Shown here: positions 12,804 through 13,586 of the stretch, piece after piece
How the letters are laid out: each line of letters begins with the position of its first letter
How positions within the stretch are numbered: position 1 is the first letter of the stretch
Assembly: GCA_900769175.1 (NCBI GenBank)
Contig: CAAGFP010000075.1
Span: 1-13,586, forward strand
Origin: Lachnospiraceae bacterium
Lineage (GTDB): Bacteria > Bacillota > Clostridia > Lachnospirales > Lachnospiraceae
Direction of reading: 5' to 3'
DNA: 13,586 bases
Translations under genes and position numbers: made by a program
Notes under the pieces: generated by a model
What the model saw: the letters and a program-made list of their open reading frames with translations, nothing else
The model's database searches: none
What the model was told of the DNA's origin: nothing

Positions 12804-13586
12804 AGAAAGCCCTTGACTACATTACCAACCCGGCAAAGACAGATGATAAACTGTATGTATCCTCTTTCGGCTGCGCGGTGGAAACCGCAGACATTGAGTT
12901 TGAGAAAACGCGGCTGCGGGCAATGAATAAGGGTAATAACCTTGCCCATCACCTGATACAGGCATTTGAACCGGGCGAGGTTACGCCGGAAGCAGCCCAT
13001 GAGATCGGGCGGCAGCTTGCCGACAGCATCCTTGGCGGTAAATATGAATATGTGCTGACTACCCATATTGACAAAGGCCATGTGCATAACCACCTGATTT
13101 TCTGTGCCGTGGATTTCGCCGAGCATAAGAAGTATATCTCCAATCGGAAAAGCTATGGCTTTATCCGCAAAACGAGTGACAGACTGTGCAAGGAAAACGG
13201 ATTGTCCGTTGTGATCCCCGGTGCGGATCGTGGCAAGCATTATGCGGAATGGGATGCCCAGCGTAAAGGAACGAGCTATAAAGCAAAGCTGAAAATCACC
13301 ATTGATAAGCTAATACCCGTGTCTGCTGACATTGACGATCTGCTGCGGCGGCTGGAAGCCGAGGGCTATGAGATCAGGCACGGCAAATATATCTCATTCC
13401 GCGCACCCGGACAGGAACGCTTCACTCGCTGTAAAACGCTTGGCGAAGCCTACACAGAGGAAGCATTAGCCGAGCGCATCAATGGCAGGGTCATTTTGAA
13501 AACCCCGAAGCCGGAGCGCACCGGCGTTTCGCTGCTCATAGATATTGAAAACTGCATTAAGGCGCAGCAGTCGGCAGGCTATGAGC
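12764..13586 (+). CDS. MOBP-type relaxase, N-terminal part (runs off window)
   Basis: The first 274 codons of a relaxase; the frame is open to the window edge. It nicks one strand at oriT and pilots it to the recipient. Motif I: Tyr19 in KKALDYITNP is the probable catalytic tyrosine. Motif II: GNNLAHHLIQAFEPGEVTPE at about 57-76. Motif III: HIDKGHVHNH (101-110), an H-x-D-x-x-H-x-H-x-H metal site. Similar relaxases belong to the Tn1549/clostridial element group. The start is the only possible one: TGA lies two codons upstream in frame. It overlaps mobC by 40 nt. Downstream conjugation genes are expected outside the window; codon use and GC are higher than in the cargo block. Confidence 0.92.
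   Translation, partial: MAVTKIHPIKSTLKKALDYITNPAKTDDKLYVSSFGCAVETADIEFEKTRLRAMNKGNNLAHHLIQAFEPGEVTPEAAHEIGRQLADSILGGKYEYVLTTHIDKGHVHNHLIFCAVDFAEHKKYISNRKSYGFIRKTSDRLCKENGLSVVIPGADRGKHYAEWDAQRKGTSYKAKLKITIDKLIPVSADIDDLLRRLEAEGYEIRHGKYISFRAPGQERFTRCKTLGEAYTEEALAERINGRVILKTPKPERTGVSLLIDIENCIKAQQSAGYE

Noticed and set aside
12719..13240. 173-codon open frame antisense to the relaxase
   Set aside because: It is a shadow of the relaxase frame, which carries the catalytic motifs; no SD or family pattern.
1..13586. CRISPR array, tRNA, rRNA or insertion sequence
   Set aside because: No regularly spaced repeats, no cloverleaf or rRNA-like sequence and no transposase frame were seen on either strand.

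Overview
The window reads as part of an integrative and conjugative (or mobilizable) element of a gut-type Firmicute, probably a clostridial species. Evidence: strong AGGAGG-type ribosome sites, moderate to low GC, and Tn916/Tn1549-style modules at both edges. On the right, facing out on the + strand, are a MobC-like accessory protein and the first 274 codons of a MOBP-type relaxase (Tyr19; HIDKGHVHNH at 101-110), preceded by an oriT-like non-coding stretch. On the left, facing out on the - strand, are a small sigma-70-like regulator and a small helix-turn-helix protein, which in Tn916/Tn1549 relatives sit just before xis and int (expected beyond the left edge). An XRE-type repressor candidate lies beside them on the + strand.

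Between these modules lies a roughly 10 kb cargo block (about 1.9-11.9 kb), entirely on the - strand. In transcription order (right to left) it holds: ECF sigma factor 2, anti-sigma 2 (zinc-finger, one TM), a VanZ-family membrane protein; then an ABC-2 type ATPase and permease, ECF sigma factor 1, anti-sigma 1 (zinc-finger, four TM), two half-size FtsX-like permeases and a MacB/LolD-like ATPase; then a carboxypeptidase-regulatory-like domain protein with its own sigma-A-like promoter, and a MerR-family regulator with a textbook 19-bp-spacer promoter. Overlapping or near-touching genes suggest two main transcripts.

The most informative non-coding signal is a 28-bp perfect repeat in front of both transcripts: upstream of sigma 2 and upstream of the ABC-2 ATPase gene. 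It carries TGAAATCTTGTAAG, is followed at the same 12-bp distance by GCG(T/A)AGTC, and has an AT tract upstream. I read it as a shared ECF promoter, so that one or both sigma factors control sigma 2/anti-sigma 2/vanZ and the whole transporter block. With two ABC systems and VanZ, the cargo looks like a self-regulated cell-envelope or antimicrobial-peptide defence island. The substrate and inducer cannot be read from the sequence.

The 793-1397 stretch between the two left-end regulators holds a small coding-quality frame that lacks an in-frame start but lies +1 to a well-placed SD and ATG, a probable gene remnant, and two hairpins. The 12207-12473 gap holds a divergent promoter and the oriT-like repeats. 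No rRNA, tRNA, CRISPR array or insertion sequence was seen.
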